DNA of 64,000 nucleotides, from positions 620,001-684,000 of the forward strand of contig NZ_CP053921.1 of assembly GCF_013260645.1 (NCBI RefSeq), given 5' to 3'. Each line of letters begins with the position of its first letter. Position 1 is the first letter of the stretch. The translations under genes were made by a program, and so were the position numbers. The notes under the pieces are model-generated. The model worked only from the letters and a program-made list of their open reading frames with translations, had not been told where the DNA came from and ran no database searches. Of this stretch, positions 52,709 to 61,411 are shown in pieces. The stretch comes from Erythrobacter mangrovi (lineage in GTDB: Bacteria; Pseudomonadota; Alphaproteobacteria; Sphingomonadales; Sphingomonadaceae).

Positions 52709-53142
52709 GTTCCGCCCAAGCCGTCATCAAGCACCTTGGGCTTGCGCCGCACCCCGAAGGCGGGTGGTATCGCGAGACCTGGCGGGCACCCGCGGCGCAT
52801 GGCGAGCGATCGAGCGCCACCGCGATCCACTTTCTGCTGGAGACAGGACAACGATCGCATTGGCACCGTGTCGACGCGACCGAGATCTGGCTGTGGCACG
52901 CCGGCGACGGGATTGAGCTGGCGCTGGCCGAAACCGATGATGGCCCCATTGAGACCGTCGCTCTGGGTGGAGATGTCCTGGCTGGGGAGAGGCCGCAGCA
53001 CGTAATCAACCCGCACTGGTGGCAAGCTGCGCGACCGCTGCCCGGCTTAAGCGGCTACAGCCTGGTATCGTGCATCGTGTCGCCGGGTTTCGAGTTCTCC
53101 GGCTTCACCCTGGCCGGGCCTAATTGGAGTCCTGCCAGATGA
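52705..53142 (+). CDS. DUF985 cupin-family protein
   Basis: This 145-residue cupin opens KHLGLAPHPEGGWYRETWR, the characteristic start of DUF985. HWHRVDATEIWLWHAGD holds the His and Glu residues that would bind a metal, and it ends with CIVSPGFEFSGFTLA. It is probably a sugar- or nucleotide-binding cupin without known reaction. The GTG start at 52705 is supported by GGAGGA and by the GTGA overlap. It is coupled on both sides. Confidence 0.88.
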   Translation: MSSAQAVIKHLGLAPHPEGGWYRETWRAPAAHGERSSATAIHFLLETGQRSHWHRVDATEIWLWHAGDGIELALAETDDGPIETVALGGDVLAGERPQHVINPHWWQAARPLPGLSGYSLVSCIVSPGFEFSGFTLAGPNWSPAR

Positions 53143-53537
53143 TACGGCCCGCCCTGCGCTGGACACTCGCGGCCTTCTATATCGTGGCCGGATACTTCCA
53201 CCTCGCCGCGCCCGCGTCATTCCTCAAGATCATGCCCGGATGGGTCCCATGGCCGGAAGCGGTGGTGTTCTGGACCGGAGTTGCCGAGCTGCTGGGTGCC
53301 GCGGCCTTGGCCCAGCCGCTATCCGCACCGCTCAGGCGTGCCGGAGCGATCGGGCTCGCGCTTTACGCAATCTGCGTGTTCCCCGCGAATATCCATCATT
53401 TCGCGCTCGATATGGCGCGTCCTGATCACGGGTTTGGGCTCGGCTATCACGTGCCGAGGATGTTCGCGCAGCCGATGCTCGTCTGGCTCGCGCTGTGGAC
53501 CGGCGGCGTGACGGACTGGCCGCTACGCCGCCGGTAG
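53139..53537 (+). CDS. DoxX-like integral membrane protein
   Basis: This 132-residue protein has four membrane helices (about 6-24, 42-62, 72-90 and 110-125) with a DoxX/DUF417-like pattern: YIVAGYFHLAAPASFLKIMPGWVP and FPANIHHFALDMARP. DoxX proteins are associated with redox-linked membrane processes, often with oxygenases or thiol chemistry, but this subgroup has no defined partner. The ATGA overlap with the DUF985 stop sets the start. The trio ends here, five bases before the convergent SWIB gene stop. Confidence 0.8.
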   Translation: MIRPALRWTLAAFYIVAGYFHLAAPASFLKIMPGWVPWPEAVVFWTGVAELLGAAALAQPLSAPLRRAGAIGLALYAICVFPANIHHFALDMARPDHGFGLGYHVPRMFAQPMLVWLALWTGGVTDWPLRRR

Positions 53538-53542
53538 CCCGA

Positions 53543-53794
53543 TCAGCTCATGTGCTTCGAGACGGCGCCCGTCATCTTGAACATGGAGATCTGGTCCTTG
53601 CCGATCACCGCGCCGAGCTTGGCGTCGGGGTTGATCATGCGCTTGTCCTTCGAATCCTGAAGGCCGTTCGCCTTGATGTGATCCCACACCTTCGACGTCA
53701 CCTGGGCGCGGGTCAGCGGACCCTTACCCACGACGGCTTCCAGTTCCGGCGAGAGATTCACCGGCTTCTGCAGGGCGTTGTTCTTGCCAGCCAT
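53543..53794 (-). CDS. SWIB/MDM2-domain protein
   Basis: This 83-residue protein is essentially one SWIB domain. Diagnostic residues are GPLTRAQVTSKVWDHIKANGLQD and INPDAKLGAVIG followed by ISMFKMTGAVSKHM. In eukaryotes SWIB occurs in chromatin remodellers. In bacteria short stand-alone copies are found in Chlamydia (fused to topoisomerase) and in many alphaproteobacteria, with a presumed DNA-associated role. AAGGAAAGG precedes the ATG. It is coded on the opposite strand from the DoxX trio. Confidence 0.92.
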   Translation of the reverse strand: MAGKNNALQKPVNLSPELEAVVGKGPLTRAQVTSKVWDHIKANGLQDSKDKRMINPDAKLGAVIGKDQISMFKMTGAVSKHMS

Positions 53795-53819
53795 GACTAA
53801 TCCTTTCCTTGGCTATGCT

Positions 53820-54398
53820 TCAATCATCGTCGTCGAGACCCTCGTCCCATTCCTCGACCTCATGGCCTTCGAAACGGGCGGTGAGGACCGCGGCGGCGGT
53901 CACGTGTCCGTCCAGATTGCGGACGAGTTCCTCATGCGTTGCCCCCGGCATCAAGGTGAGCGGCAGGTCGAGCGCAAAAAGCTGAAAAACGTAGCGGTGC
54001 TCTTCGCCAAGCGGCGGGTCGGGCAGCAGCCATTCGGAGTTACCATAGGCATTCTTGCCGGTGCGCGGCGGAGTCTCGCCCTCGAGTAATTTGCCCTTCT
54101 GCGGGGCCAAGCCCCAGACCGTCCAGTGAACGTGGCCGGTTTCGGCGTCTTCGACCACCAGCACCAGTTCGTGCGCACCGGGAGGTGGCGCAGTCCATTC
54201 AAGCGGTGGGGCGACCGAGTCTTCCTCGCAGGCGGTGAAGCAGGGGTCGAGCTCGCCGCCGTGGCGAAAGGCATCGCTCGTCAAGGTCAGTCCGGAGCGG
54301 CCCATCACACGCTCGTCGGCCACCCGCGCCAGCGTCAATCCAGCCGGGATTGCTCCCCCGCCGACCGCCTGTTCGACCCACTGCGCAGCACCACTCAC
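53820..54398 (-). CDS. YbhB/YbcL-type phosphatidylethanolamine-binding protein (PEBP)
   Basis: This 192-residue PEBP-like protein has DSVAPPLEWTAPPPGAHELVLVVED in the middle, VHWTVWGL near the binding pocket, and a later HRYVFQLFALDLPL, the family signature order. Prokaryotic members bind anionic lipids or phosphates and their role is unclear. The start is GTG at 54398, preceded by GAGGAGAAAAG. No ATG gives a better N-terminus, and the longer frame upstream is not family-like. A Glu/Asp-rich tail ends the protein. Confidence 0.82.
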   Translation of the reverse strand: MSGAAQWVEQAVGGGAIPAGLTLARVADERVMGRSGLTLTSDAFRHGGELDPCFTACEEDSVAPPLEWTAPPPGAHELVLVVEDAETGHVHWTVWGLAPQKGKLLEGETPPRTGKNAYGNSEWLLPDPPLGEEHRYVFQLFALDLPLTLMPGATHEELVRNLDGHVTAAAVLTARFEGHEVEEWDEGLDDDD

Positions 54399-54635
54399 GA
54401 CCTTTTCTCCTCTCTCAGCCACGCAATTGCGGGCCCGAGCGAGGTCGTTAAGGCACAGCGCGGAGTGGAAAACCATGCAGCCAAGGTGAATTTGCACCGT
54501 TTTCACCTCAATTCACCGAAAAAATACGGATAGGAAGGCTTGCCAAGGTGCGAGACTTGCTCATCGCGAGTTAATTGCGCATCCCGGCTCAGTATCAGTC
54601 GTTCGAGCCACCAGCACTCAGGGGGAGCCTGCAAG

Positions 54636-56057
54636 ATGTCCATTGGTCGCGGTATCGTCAGCACAGTCCTGGCCTTTTCGCTCGCCGCGTGTGGCGGCGG
54701 TGGTGGTGGCGGAGCCAGCACGGGAGGCGGCACAGGCGGAGGCGGCACGACAGCGGATTGCTCGCTTGGCACGCGGCAGGATTGGGCGCTGGGCCAGATC
54801 AATGAATGGTACCTCTTCCCGGACCTGCTCGACACAACGGTGAACAAGGTAAGCTTCGGTTCTGTCCAGAGCTATATCGATGCGCTGGTTGCGCCGGCGC
54901 GCGCGCAGAACCGGGACCGCTTCTTCACCTACCTGACCTCGATCCAGGAAGAGAACGACCTCATCGCCAACGGATCGAACGCGGGTTTCGGCGTGCGCCT
55001 GAGCTATGACACGAGCGCGCGCCGGGTGTTCGTGGTCGAAGCCTTCGAAACGGCACCAGCATTTGCGCAAGGGATCGACCGCGGTTCCGAAATCCTCGCG
55101 ATCAATGGGCAGACCGTTTCCAGCATCATGGCCGCCAATCCAGGCAACCCTGCGGGCGCAGTGTCCGATGCGCTGGGCCCGACGCAAGCGGGCGTGACCC
55201 GTTCGCTGACTATCCGCCAGCCCGACGGCTCGCAGTTCACGGTGGACGTAACCAAGGCCGACTATTCGCTCGATCCGATTTCCGACCGCTATGGTGCGTT
55301 GATCCTCGACAATGGCGGGACGAATGTCGGCTATATCAACCTGCGTACCTTCATCATCCAGGACGCTTCGAACCAGCTGCGCCAGGCATTTGACCAGTTC
55401 CGCCAGCAGGGTATCGAACAAATCATCCTCGACTTGCGCTATAACGGGGGAGGCCTCGTCTCGGTGGCCGAACTGCTTGGCGACCTGCTGGGCGCGGACA
55501 AGACCGGGCAGGTATTTAGCAAGACGATCTTCCGCAGTTCCAAGAGCGTCAACGACGACACGAAGCTTTTCGAAAGCCAGACCCAAGCCATCGCGGCGAC
55601 CAAGCTTGCCATCATCGGCACGGAGAATACCGCGTCGGCAAGCGAGCTGGTGCCCAATTCCTTCATTCCCTATCTGGGCACCAACATCGCCCTGATCGGG
55701 ACCGACACCTACGGCAAGCCGGTTGGCCAGATCGCCCGCGACCGTTCAGCCTGCGACGACCGCCTGCGGCTTGTCGCCTTCCGTACGGTGAATTCGGACG
55801 ACGGCGGCGACTATTACGACGGTTTGGCCAGCGTGATGCCGCGCACCTGCAGCGCCAATGACGATTACCTGAAGCCACTCGGCGATCCACAGGAAGCGTC
55901 CATCGCGACCGCCCTCGATTTTCTCGCCGGGCGCAGCTGCACCGCGATCAGTTCAGTCGCGAAGAGCACCGCCGTCAGGGACGAGGGTCCAGGACGCGAG
56001 CTGATGCAGGCGACGCGACCTAGCGCCGCGCAGGTGAACACACCGGGACTTTTCTAA
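54636..56057 (+). CDS. S41-family carboxy-terminal processing peptidase, lipoprotein
   Basis: This 473-residue lipoprotein has a lipobox LAAC near residue 18 followed by a Gly/Thr-rich spacer. A PDZ-like domain (about 130-220) carries the carboxylate-binding loop NAGFGVRL. The tail-specific protease domain has DLRYNGGGLVSVAEL, the catalytic Ser in ENTASASE and a downstream Lys in YGKPVGQ. The Ser/Lys dyad appears intact. It probably degrades or trims periplasmic proteins at the outer membrane. GGGGGAG precedes the ATG. Confidence 0.9.
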   Translation: MSIGRGIVSTVLAFSLAACGGGGGGGASTGGGTGGGGTTADCSLGTRQDWALGQINEWYLFPDLLDTTVNKVSFGSVQSYIDALVAPARAQNRDRFFTYLTSIQEENDLIANGSNAGFGVRLSYDTSARRVFVVEAFETAPAFAQGIDRGSEILAINGQTVSSIMAANPGNPAGAVSDALGPTQAGVTRSLTIRQPDGSQFTVDVTKADYSLDPISDRYGALILDNGGTNVGYINLRTFIIQDASNQLRQAFDQFRQQGIEQIILDLRYNGGGLVSVAELLGDLLGADKTGQVFSKTIFRSSKSVNDDTKLFESQTQAIAATKLAIIGTENTASASELVPNSFIPYLGTNIALIGTDTYGKPVGQIARDRSACDDRLRLVAFRTVNSDDGGDYYDGLASVMPRTCSANDDYLKPLGDPQEASIATALDFLAGRSCTAISSVAKSTAVRDEGPGRELMQATRPSAAQVNTPGLF

Positions 56058-56067
56058 GTCCGCGACC

Positions 56068-56520
56068 TCAGGCCAGCGCGGCCGCCACGGTCATGGCTCC
56101 GAGGCCAAGCGAGAGTGGGACCCTCAGCGCCATCCACCAGCGTGGCGCCAGCGGACCCAGTTTCGCGTCCACCGCGGGACTCATCAGGATAGCCGCGCCA
56201 AGCATGACCAGCGACGGTTCGGGCCAGGTCTTGCCAAACACCCACGGCAGGTAGGCGCCCAGTGCGATCAGGCTGGGTACAACCGCCGCGATCCACAGCC
56301 AGCCCAGTGCCTGCCTCCGCTCCGCGGCGGGGGCGGCGGCAGCAATGCCCCACCACATGCCGCCAAGGAAGCTGAAGATCAGGGCGGCGTAGCCGAAGGC
56401 GATCGCCTGTGCTGCGTAGCGCAACTCGATTGGCCCGAGATAGAGGATCAGCACGCAAGCCAGTTGCGGCAACAGGCCCGCCAGCCCCAGGAGGCGCGGC
56501 GTCCCGGGAATGTCACGCAT
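56068..56520 (-). CDS. DUF3429-type membrane protein
   Basis: This 150-residue protein has about five hydrophobic segments and the family-like YAALIFSFLGGMWWGIA. It begins MRDIPGTPRLLGLAGLLP. DUF3429 proteins are inner-membrane proteins of unknown function. Its start overlaps the following minus-strand frame (the gene at 56513) by eight bases. Together with the next two genes it forms a compact cluster of small membrane or envelope proteins. Confidence 0.8.
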   Translation of the reverse strand: MRDIPGTPRLLGLAGLLPQLACVLILYLGPIELRYAAQAIAFGYAALIFSFLGGMWWGIAAAAPAAERRQALGWLWIAAVVPSLIALGAYLPWVFGKTWPEPSLVMLGAAILMSPAVDAKLGPLAPRWWMALRVPLSLGLGAMTVAAALA

Positions 56521-56866
56521 GGCGGGATTGCCGCCACAGGAAGATGGCAAAGCCGGTCGCGAAAAGCAGGTCTCCGGCCACAATGGCACCGAGTGCCGGA
56601 TCGCCCCCCACGCGCCAATTCGGCAGGCCGATCATCAGCACGACCATTGCCTTGCCCACGATCCCAGGGATCAGGACCGGCGCGAACCGCACGGGATCGC
56701 GCGCGACGAGCCCGTAGACGATCCCGAAACAGGCGACGAGCACGGCCGAGACTGCGTCAGGCGACCCCCAAGGCGCGGCGAGAAACGCGCCAAGCCCGAT
56801 CACGAGATTGTAGAGGCAAGCAAGCCAGAAGAACGCCTTCCATCCACCCGGGACCGCGCCGCTCAT
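56513..56866 (-). CDS. small integral membrane protein, function unknown
   Basis: This 117-residue protein has four hydrophobic segments (about 11-29, 36-52, 58-78 and 90-110). I do not recognise a family. It starts MSGAVPGGWKAFFWLACLY. It is coupled by an ATGA overlap to the lipoprotein gene upstream and overlaps the DUF3429 gene start downstream, so the three are translated together. Codon use matches the neighbours. Confidence 0.7.
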   Translation of the reverse strand: MSGAVPGGWKAFFWLACLYNLVIGLGAFLAAPWGSPDAVSAVLVACFGIVYGLVARDPVRFAPVLIPGIVGKAMVVLMIGLPNWRVGGDPALGAIVAGDLLFATGFAIFLWRQSRHA

Positions 56867-57288
56867 GGCGTCTCGTCCCCCTCGAAGGGACTGGCCGCGG
56901 TCCAGGCGCAACCTTCGCGTGTTTCGGTGCCAAGCCGCAGTGTCGCAGTGAACGGATAGCTGCGATCGCTCATCCCGTCCGAACAGGTCCCTGGCGTCAC
57001 CATCAGGTCGAAACTAGTGCCGTCAAGCTTGCCACTGAAACTGACCCCGTTGAGCCCGGCAAACCGGTCGGCAGCAAAGCGTACTCCATCTGGCCTGTCG
57101 GGGGTGGAATATCGCACCATGCCGTCGGCCACCTCACCGCCCCAGAACGGCTCGGTCCCGGTGAACTGAACCGTCTCGCCGTCCTTGATACCGTCAAAAG
57201 CCTCGTTGGGGCCGGAAGAGGACGCTGGGTCCGCAGGCTGGCAACCCGTCAATGTTGCCCCCGCTACCAGCACCAGCAGAAATCGCAT
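56863..57288 (-). CDS. small outer-membrane lipoprotein (COG3650-like)
   Basis: This 141-residue protein has the signal peptide MRFLLVLVAGATLTGC and the lipobox LTGC. The mature part contains FTGTEPFWGGEV and a CAW motif near the C-terminus, as in a family of predicted lipoproteins and membrane proteins that share features with heat-shock protein HslJ-type domains. Three cysteines remain after the lipid Cys is discounted by family comparison. Function is unknown. It leads the three-gene cluster with the two small membrane proteins. Confidence 0.75.
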   Translation of the reverse strand: MRFLLVLVAGATLTGCQPADPASSSGPNEAFDGIKDGETVQFTGTEPFWGGEVADGMVRYSTPDRPDGVRFAADRFAGLNGVSFSGKLDGTSFDLMVTPGTCSDGMSDRSYPFTATLRLGTETREGCAWTAASPFEGDETP

Positions 57289-57297
57289 TACCCAGAC

Positions 57298-58203
57298 TCA
57301 CTTACCTACAATGAATTGTACCGTCTGTTCGCGTGCCTGGCGGCCTTCGGGGATCGCCAGCAGCATCCAGACATGGAACAGGTCTTCATACTCATGGTAG
57401 ACATGCTCCGGCAGCCCCGCTTCGGCAAGACGCGCAACGAGCCGTCGCGCATCGACGACGAGGATGTCGCTACTTCCTGCAAAGATCGCCATGCGAGGCA
57501 ACCCTTTGAGCTCACCGAACAGCGGGCTGACACGCGGGTCGTCGATCGGCAGCTCTCCACGATAGCGTTGGCCACAGGCCTCCAGCCCACTCACCGCCAG
57601 CATCCGATCGCGCGGTTCGATCGCTCTTTGCCCTTCGGCACGGGCGGTCGCATCGAGCCACGGCGAATACAGCACCAGCGAGCCCGGCAAGGCTCCGCCA
57701 TCGGCCAGGACCATCTGTGCGACGGCCAATGCCATTCCCCCGCCAGCGCTATCGCCCATAATCGTTATGCCGCCTGCGCCGTATTGTTCGGCAAGCTCAC
57801 CATAGAGCGCGCGCATTGCCGGCAGGGTGTCCGCAGCCTTGTGCTCGGGTGCGAGGGGGTAAAGCGGGATCGTCGCCGAAGCGCCCAGCCGCTCGCACAG
57901 GTCGGCCACCAGTGACCAGTGCTGCGGCGCGATCGGCATGACGTAGCCCCCACCGTGGAAATAGAGCAGATGCCGTGCGCCGGGTGCAGCCCCACCCTTA
58001 GGCGTCAGCGTGAAGACCGGGAAACCCCGGCTCGTATCCTCGGCAATGTCGAAGCGGGCATGCAGGTTCTTGCCCGGTCGCGCGGGCTTGCGCTGGCGCA
58101 GCTGCGCAATCCGCGCGTCGATCTTGTCCGGTTGCGCGAAGAAGCGTTTGATTCCCAACAGTGGCAGGGCGAAATTGGTGAGGCGCGCGGCTATGCTCGG
58201 CAT
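57298..58203 (-). CDS. alpha/beta hydrolase of the hormone-sensitive lipase family
   Basis: This 301-residue esterase has the oxyanion motif HGGGYVMP, the nucleophile in GDSAGGGM, an Asp in DILVVDARRL and a His in DLFHVWML near the end. An N-terminal cap region of about 60 residues precedes the fold. It resembles HSL/GDSAGG esterases acting on short-chain esters, amides or lactones. The ATG giving MPSIAARL has GGAGAG upstream; longer frames are not family-like. The gene ends 10 bases after the lipoprotein start on the same strand. Confidence 0.9.
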   Translation of the reverse strand: MPSIAARLTNFALPLLGIKRFFAQPDKIDARIAQLRQRKPARPGKNLHARFDIAEDTSRGFPVFTLTPKGGAAPGARHLLYFHGGGYVMPIAPQHWSLVADLCERLGASATIPLYPLAPEHKAADTLPAMRALYGELAEQYGAGGITIMGDSAGGGMALAVAQMVLADGGALPGSLVLYSPWLDATARAEGQRAIEPRDRMLAVSGLEACGQRYRGELPIDDPRVSPLFGELKGLPRMAIFAGSSDILVVDARRLVARLAEAGLPEHVYHEYEDLFHVWMLLAIPEGRQAREQTVQFIVGK

Positions 58204-58250
58204 TCGGGAACTCTCCAGGTTTCTGGATTGGTAACGCGTTGGCTTCTGCG

Positions 58251-58655
58251 TCAGCCGGGATTGGCCTCGAACGCCGGAAGATCGCCGGTTTCGACCCAGC
58301 ATTGCTTGCTGCGCGTCCAGAAATGCATGCTTGGCGCAAACCCACTCGCGTCGTCGAGCGTACCGGCCTTGATGAAGACCATGCCCGGCGCGACTTCGAC
58401 CTTCGAGAACAGCGGCGACCCGCATGCGCCGCAGAATATGCGATCGACGGCCTTCCCGCTTTCGCCATGGTCGCGGTAGATGATCGGCTCACCGCGTACT
58501 TCGAGCGCGGACTCGGGCAGGCTGAGGATGGTCGAAAAGGCGCTGCCCGACTGCTTCTGGCAATGGGTACAATGGCACACCATTGCACCCGCCGGCTCAC
58601 CCTCGAAACTGTATCGGACCGCCCCGCACAGGCAGCCCCCTTCGGTCCTGCTCAT
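58251..58655 (-). CDS. GFA-family (glutathione-dependent formaldehyde-activating-like) zinc protein
   Basis: This 134-residue protein has the zinc cysteines CLCGAVRY, CHCTHCQKQSG and FCGACGSPLF, the GFA/Mss4-like pattern. Despite the name, most family members have no proven enzyme activity. The start has GAGAGGGAG upstream. It precedes the esterase gene on the same strand by 47 bases. Confidence 0.92.
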   Translation of the reverse strand: MSRTEGGCLCGAVRYSFEGEPAGAMVCHCTHCQKQSGSAFSTILSLPESALEVRGEPIIYRDHGESGKAVDRIFCGACGSPLFSKVEVAPGMVFIKAGTLDDASGFAPSMHFWTRSKQCWVETGDLPAFEANPG

Positions 58656-58717
58656 CGCCGTTTCTCCCTCTCTTCGTCCAGCCTATACGAAGCGAGGAAG
58701 CTGTCCAGCGGCTTGCG

Positions 58718-59611
58718 TCAGCGCCCGAACAGTCGGGCCATGAGTCCCTTCTTGGGCGCTTCATCTTCCTGACCCGTCTCGACCACCCGGCGGCGCAGGT
58801 CGGCTCCGGTGAGTTCCTTCACCTCTTCGATCGCCCGGACCTGGATGAAGTCCGCGGCAATGATTGGCGCGGCAGGCTTCAATTCGGTCTCGCGTTCGCG
58901 TTCCACCGTGGGCGCGCCGATGCCGTGGATCATCACGATTTCCGGGCGCATGTCGACCATGCCCGAAACGATCGGGATCCCGCCCGGCAGTCCGTGGATC
59001 GCGCATTCGCTGGCGACCGCCTGATGGAACAGCAGCGCGCGCCACCAGCAGCCCAGCACATATTCGACATAGCGCAGCGGAGCCTTGTCGGGTGCATCGT
59101 CGCGGAAGAAGTGCCTTTGCTTGTGATGCAGCAGCGTCGTATTGAGACGGTCGAGGCCGTCGATGTCGAGATAGACCTCGATATCCTCGTCCCAGCCCGC
59201 CCAGGCGGGGCCGTCCTCGACCTGGGTCTGGGCAAGCAGGTCTGCGGCGCTAGCTTCGCTGAAGCGGAATGGCTCGTCGGTGTAGAGGCCCAGCAGCATA
59301 TAGGGATGGTGCAACTGGCCCTTCTCGAAGGCCCGGTCCGCCTCGTTGGCGATCGCCAGCGTCATCGCAGTGATTGGTTCGCCTTCGTGGCCCTGGATCG
59401 CCTCGACCAGTTCGTCCCAGCCGGTGATGGTCACCTGGTCTGGAGTGATCGCGAGGCACATCTCGCCGAATTCGCTCTCCAATTCGGCTAGCGCGGGTTC
59501 GAGGCGGGCGTGTATCTCATCGAGCTCCCCTGCTTCGAACAGCGAACGCAGCTCGGATTCCCAATGAGTCTCACCCTCAGCGCTTGCGAAGAGTTCCTGC
59601 AATGCATGCAT
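58718..59611 (-). CDS. hypothetical protein, 297 residues
   Basis: This soluble acidic protein has no family that I recognise. The N-terminal half is helical and Glu-rich (EAGELDEIHARLEPALAEL). The middle has aromatic and histidine-rich patches (LHHKQRHFF, VLGCWWRALLFHQAV), and the C-terminus ends in a basic AlaArgLeuPheGlyArg-like tail. AGGAAG precedes the start. Codon use matches the neighbours. Nothing around it suggests a pathway. It may be a lineage-specific sphingomonad protein. Confidence 0.7.
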   Translation of the reverse strand: MHALQELFASAEGETHWESELRSLFEAGELDEIHARLEPALAELESEFGEMCLAITPDQVTITGWDELVEAIQGHEGEPITAMTLAIANEADRAFEKGQLHHPYMLLGLYTDEPFRFSEASAADLLAQTQVEDGPAWAGWDEDIEVYLDIDGLDRLNTTLLHHKQRHFFRDDAPDKAPLRYVEYVLGCWWRALLFHQAVASECAIHGLPGGIPIVSGMVDMRPEIVMIHGIGAPTVERERETELKPAAPIIAADFIQVRAIEEVKELTGADLRRRVVETGQEDEAPKKGLMARLFGR

Positions 59612-59791
59612 CGATAATCACTTCCTGGTCGGACCCAACCCCCACGGTCACGCAGGGTTGGTAGCAGCGATTCCTCACTGCGGCGTTAACCTAGGCCCTG
59701 AACCATTGCGTGCCGGTTCAAGGGCGGGGTTAAAGCGAAGTGAAGGCGCCGAACCTTTCGCGTCTTCGCAAAGGCAAGCACTAGTACCCGG

Positions 59792-60241
59792 TCAGCCTCT
59801 CGGCGGCCAGGAATGCGAGAGCAGTTTGACCGTCACCCGGCCGGTCGCAACCAGCGCCCCATCGGCATCGTGCATTGGCACTTCAGCGGTATAGCCAGCG
59901 CTCCCCTTGCGCTCCAGGTCGGCGAGCAGGCCGGAAATTTGCTCGTCCGAGAGTGTGTATTCACCCGTGACATCGCTCGCCGCCATGCGGTGGAAGTCGA
60001 CCGCGATATCCTTGATGATCGGGAAATAGCGCGCGGTATCGAGAATGGATATCCCCGGCCCCGCAGCCACTGCCTCAGCCAGCACGCAGAAGGCGCCCAG
60101 ATACATCACATCGACATGGTTGGCATTGCCTTCGAGCGGCATCAGCAGTTTCGAATGGCCACGCCCTTCCTCGATCCGGCGCATTCCGGTGCGTTCAACG
60201 AAAGGTACGCGATAGACTGGCTTCTCTGCGGACGCGCTCAT
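59792..60241 (-). CDS. PaaI/YiiD-type hot-dog thioesterase-like protein
   Basis: This 149-residue protein resembles the DUF4442/PaaI hot-dog group. GNANHVDVMYLGAFCVLAEAVAAG provides the region where PaaI has its active-site Asp/Asn, and VDFHRMA and GRVTVKLLSHSW close the sheet. It would hydrolyse acyl-CoA or aryl-CoA thioesters. AGGAAGGGAGAG precedes the ATG. It lies 19 bases downstream of the glutathione transferase gene and may be part of the same operon. Confidence 0.8.
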   Translation of the reverse strand: MSASAEKPVYRVPFVERTGMRRIEEGRGHSKLLMPLEGNANHVDVMYLGAFCVLAEAVAAGPGISILDTARYFPIIKDIAVDFHRMAASDVTGEYTLSDEQISGLLADLERKGSAGYTAEVPMHDADGALVATGRVTVKLLSHSWPPRG

Positions 60242-60260
60242 GCTCTCTCCCTTCCTAGAT

Positions 60261-61028
60261 TTACAGATCCATGAGTCCCTTGCGCGGCTCGGGCAGCCCA
60301 TAGGTAACTTCGCTCAACGGCGCCCCAACCGCGAGCAGTGCGTCGCGCCTCTCGGCTTGCGAGGACCTGAGCAGGGCCGCTTCGTAGGACATGGGTTTGG
60401 CAAAGGCCGGATGCGCAAGGCAGCGCCCCACGAAACCCGCCACATGCGGCCAGCGCGCCGCATCGACCTGGTAGCCGGCGTAGCTCGCGTTGGGGAAGAA
60501 CGTCGCCAGGGCAACGTCCGCCAGGCCCATCGCATCACCGAAGATATATCCCTCTGCCGGCACCTCGCCTTCGAGATACTCGAGGATCGCCGGGATCTTT
60601 TCATTCATCGCCGCATCGATCCGCGCCTGATCCCCGGGTTCGCCCCACACTGCCGGGTGGACGCGTTTCTGGAAGAACAAATCCCAGATGAACACATCGC
60701 CCATGCGACTGTCGGCGAATTCTTCCAGCCACCGCGCCCGCGCCCGCTCGGCCGGCGTACCGTCGGGCAACAGCATCGGACGATCGGGATAGGCTTCATC
60801 GAGCCAGGCGCAGATCACCGAGCTGTCGGACAAGGCTAGGTCGCCCTGCACCAGCACCGGGATGCGCCGCAGCGGCGAGAGACGCGAGAACTCGTCATTG
60901 CCGTAGAACGGCGTTATCGGATCGACTGTGTAGGCAAGTCCCTTGAGCTCGAGGCAGGCGAGCACCTTGCGCACATAGGGGCTGGCGAAACTGCCGATGA
61001 TCAGGATCGGCTGATCGTTGTCGTTCAT
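60261..61028 (-). CDS. glutathione S-transferase-family protein
   Basis: This 255-residue protein has a thioredoxin-like N-terminal domain (1-85). A Ser follows the first strand (GSFASPYVRKVLACLELK) and the cis-Pro/gSH-binding segment is RRIPVLVQGDLALSDSSVI. An all-helical C-terminal domain follows. The Ser in FASPY resembles catalytic serine GSTs such as zeta/theta-like classes. It is coupled by ATGA to the EthD gene and through it to the MpaB gene, suggesting detoxification or isomerisation of a ring-cleavage or epoxide product. Confidence 0.9.
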   Translation of the reverse strand: MNDNDQPILIIGSFASPYVRKVLACLELKGLAYTVDPITPFYGNDEFSRLSPLRRIPVLVQGDLALSDSSVICAWLDEAYPDRPMLLPDGTPAERARARWLEEFADSRMGDVFIWDLFFQKRVHPAVWGEPGDQARIDAAMNEKIPAILEYLEGEVPAEGYIFGDAMGLADVALATFFPNASYAGYQVDAARWPHVAGFVGRCLAHPAFAKPMSYEAALLRSSQAERRDALLAVGAPLSEVTYGLPEPRKGLMDL

Positions 61029-61411
61029 GGCTCTCCGATCACCACATTCTCACGCACCATGAAGGCGCGGCTGCGGGAAAAGTCGATGAAATTGCGTTCG
61101 TCCTCAAGCAGGATGTGCGCGTGCCGCAGGCCTTCCTGATCGCCGAGCAGCGCGGCGACCGCTTCCTCACTGTCGAACCACAGCTCGGCCACCCCATCGA
61201 AATCCTCGCCCCCGCCATGCGGCATGTCGCGCCCCGCCGCCGTCCCCGCACCGATGTCGCTTTCGAAAGTGTGGCACTGGACATAGCGGCGGATACCCAG
61301 CGCCGGTCCCGCTGCAGCGACCAGCGGTGCGTGCGTCTCGCGCCAATACCGCTGAAATTCTTCGCGGGTCAGCGTTGGCAGGCGGTGGAGACAATAGGTC
61401 AGCTTGATCAC
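61025..61411 (-). CDS. EthD-domain protein
   Basis: This 128-residue dimeric alpha+beta barrel protein of the EthD family has LPTLTREEFQRYWRETHAPLV near the start and FDGVAELWFDSEEAVAALL in the middle. EthD was named for ethyl tert-butyl ether degradation; other members decarboxylate or cyclise polyketide-like substrates. The start is GTG, overlapping the MpaB stop (GTGA). It also overlaps the GST gene start (ATGA). Confidence 0.88.
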   Translation of the reverse strand: MIKLTYCLHRLPTLTREEFQRYWRETHAPLVAAAGPALGIRRYVQCHTFESDIGAGTAAGRDMPHGGGEDFDGVAELWFDSEEAVAALLGDQEGLRHAHILLEDERNFIDFSRSRAFMVRENVVIGEP

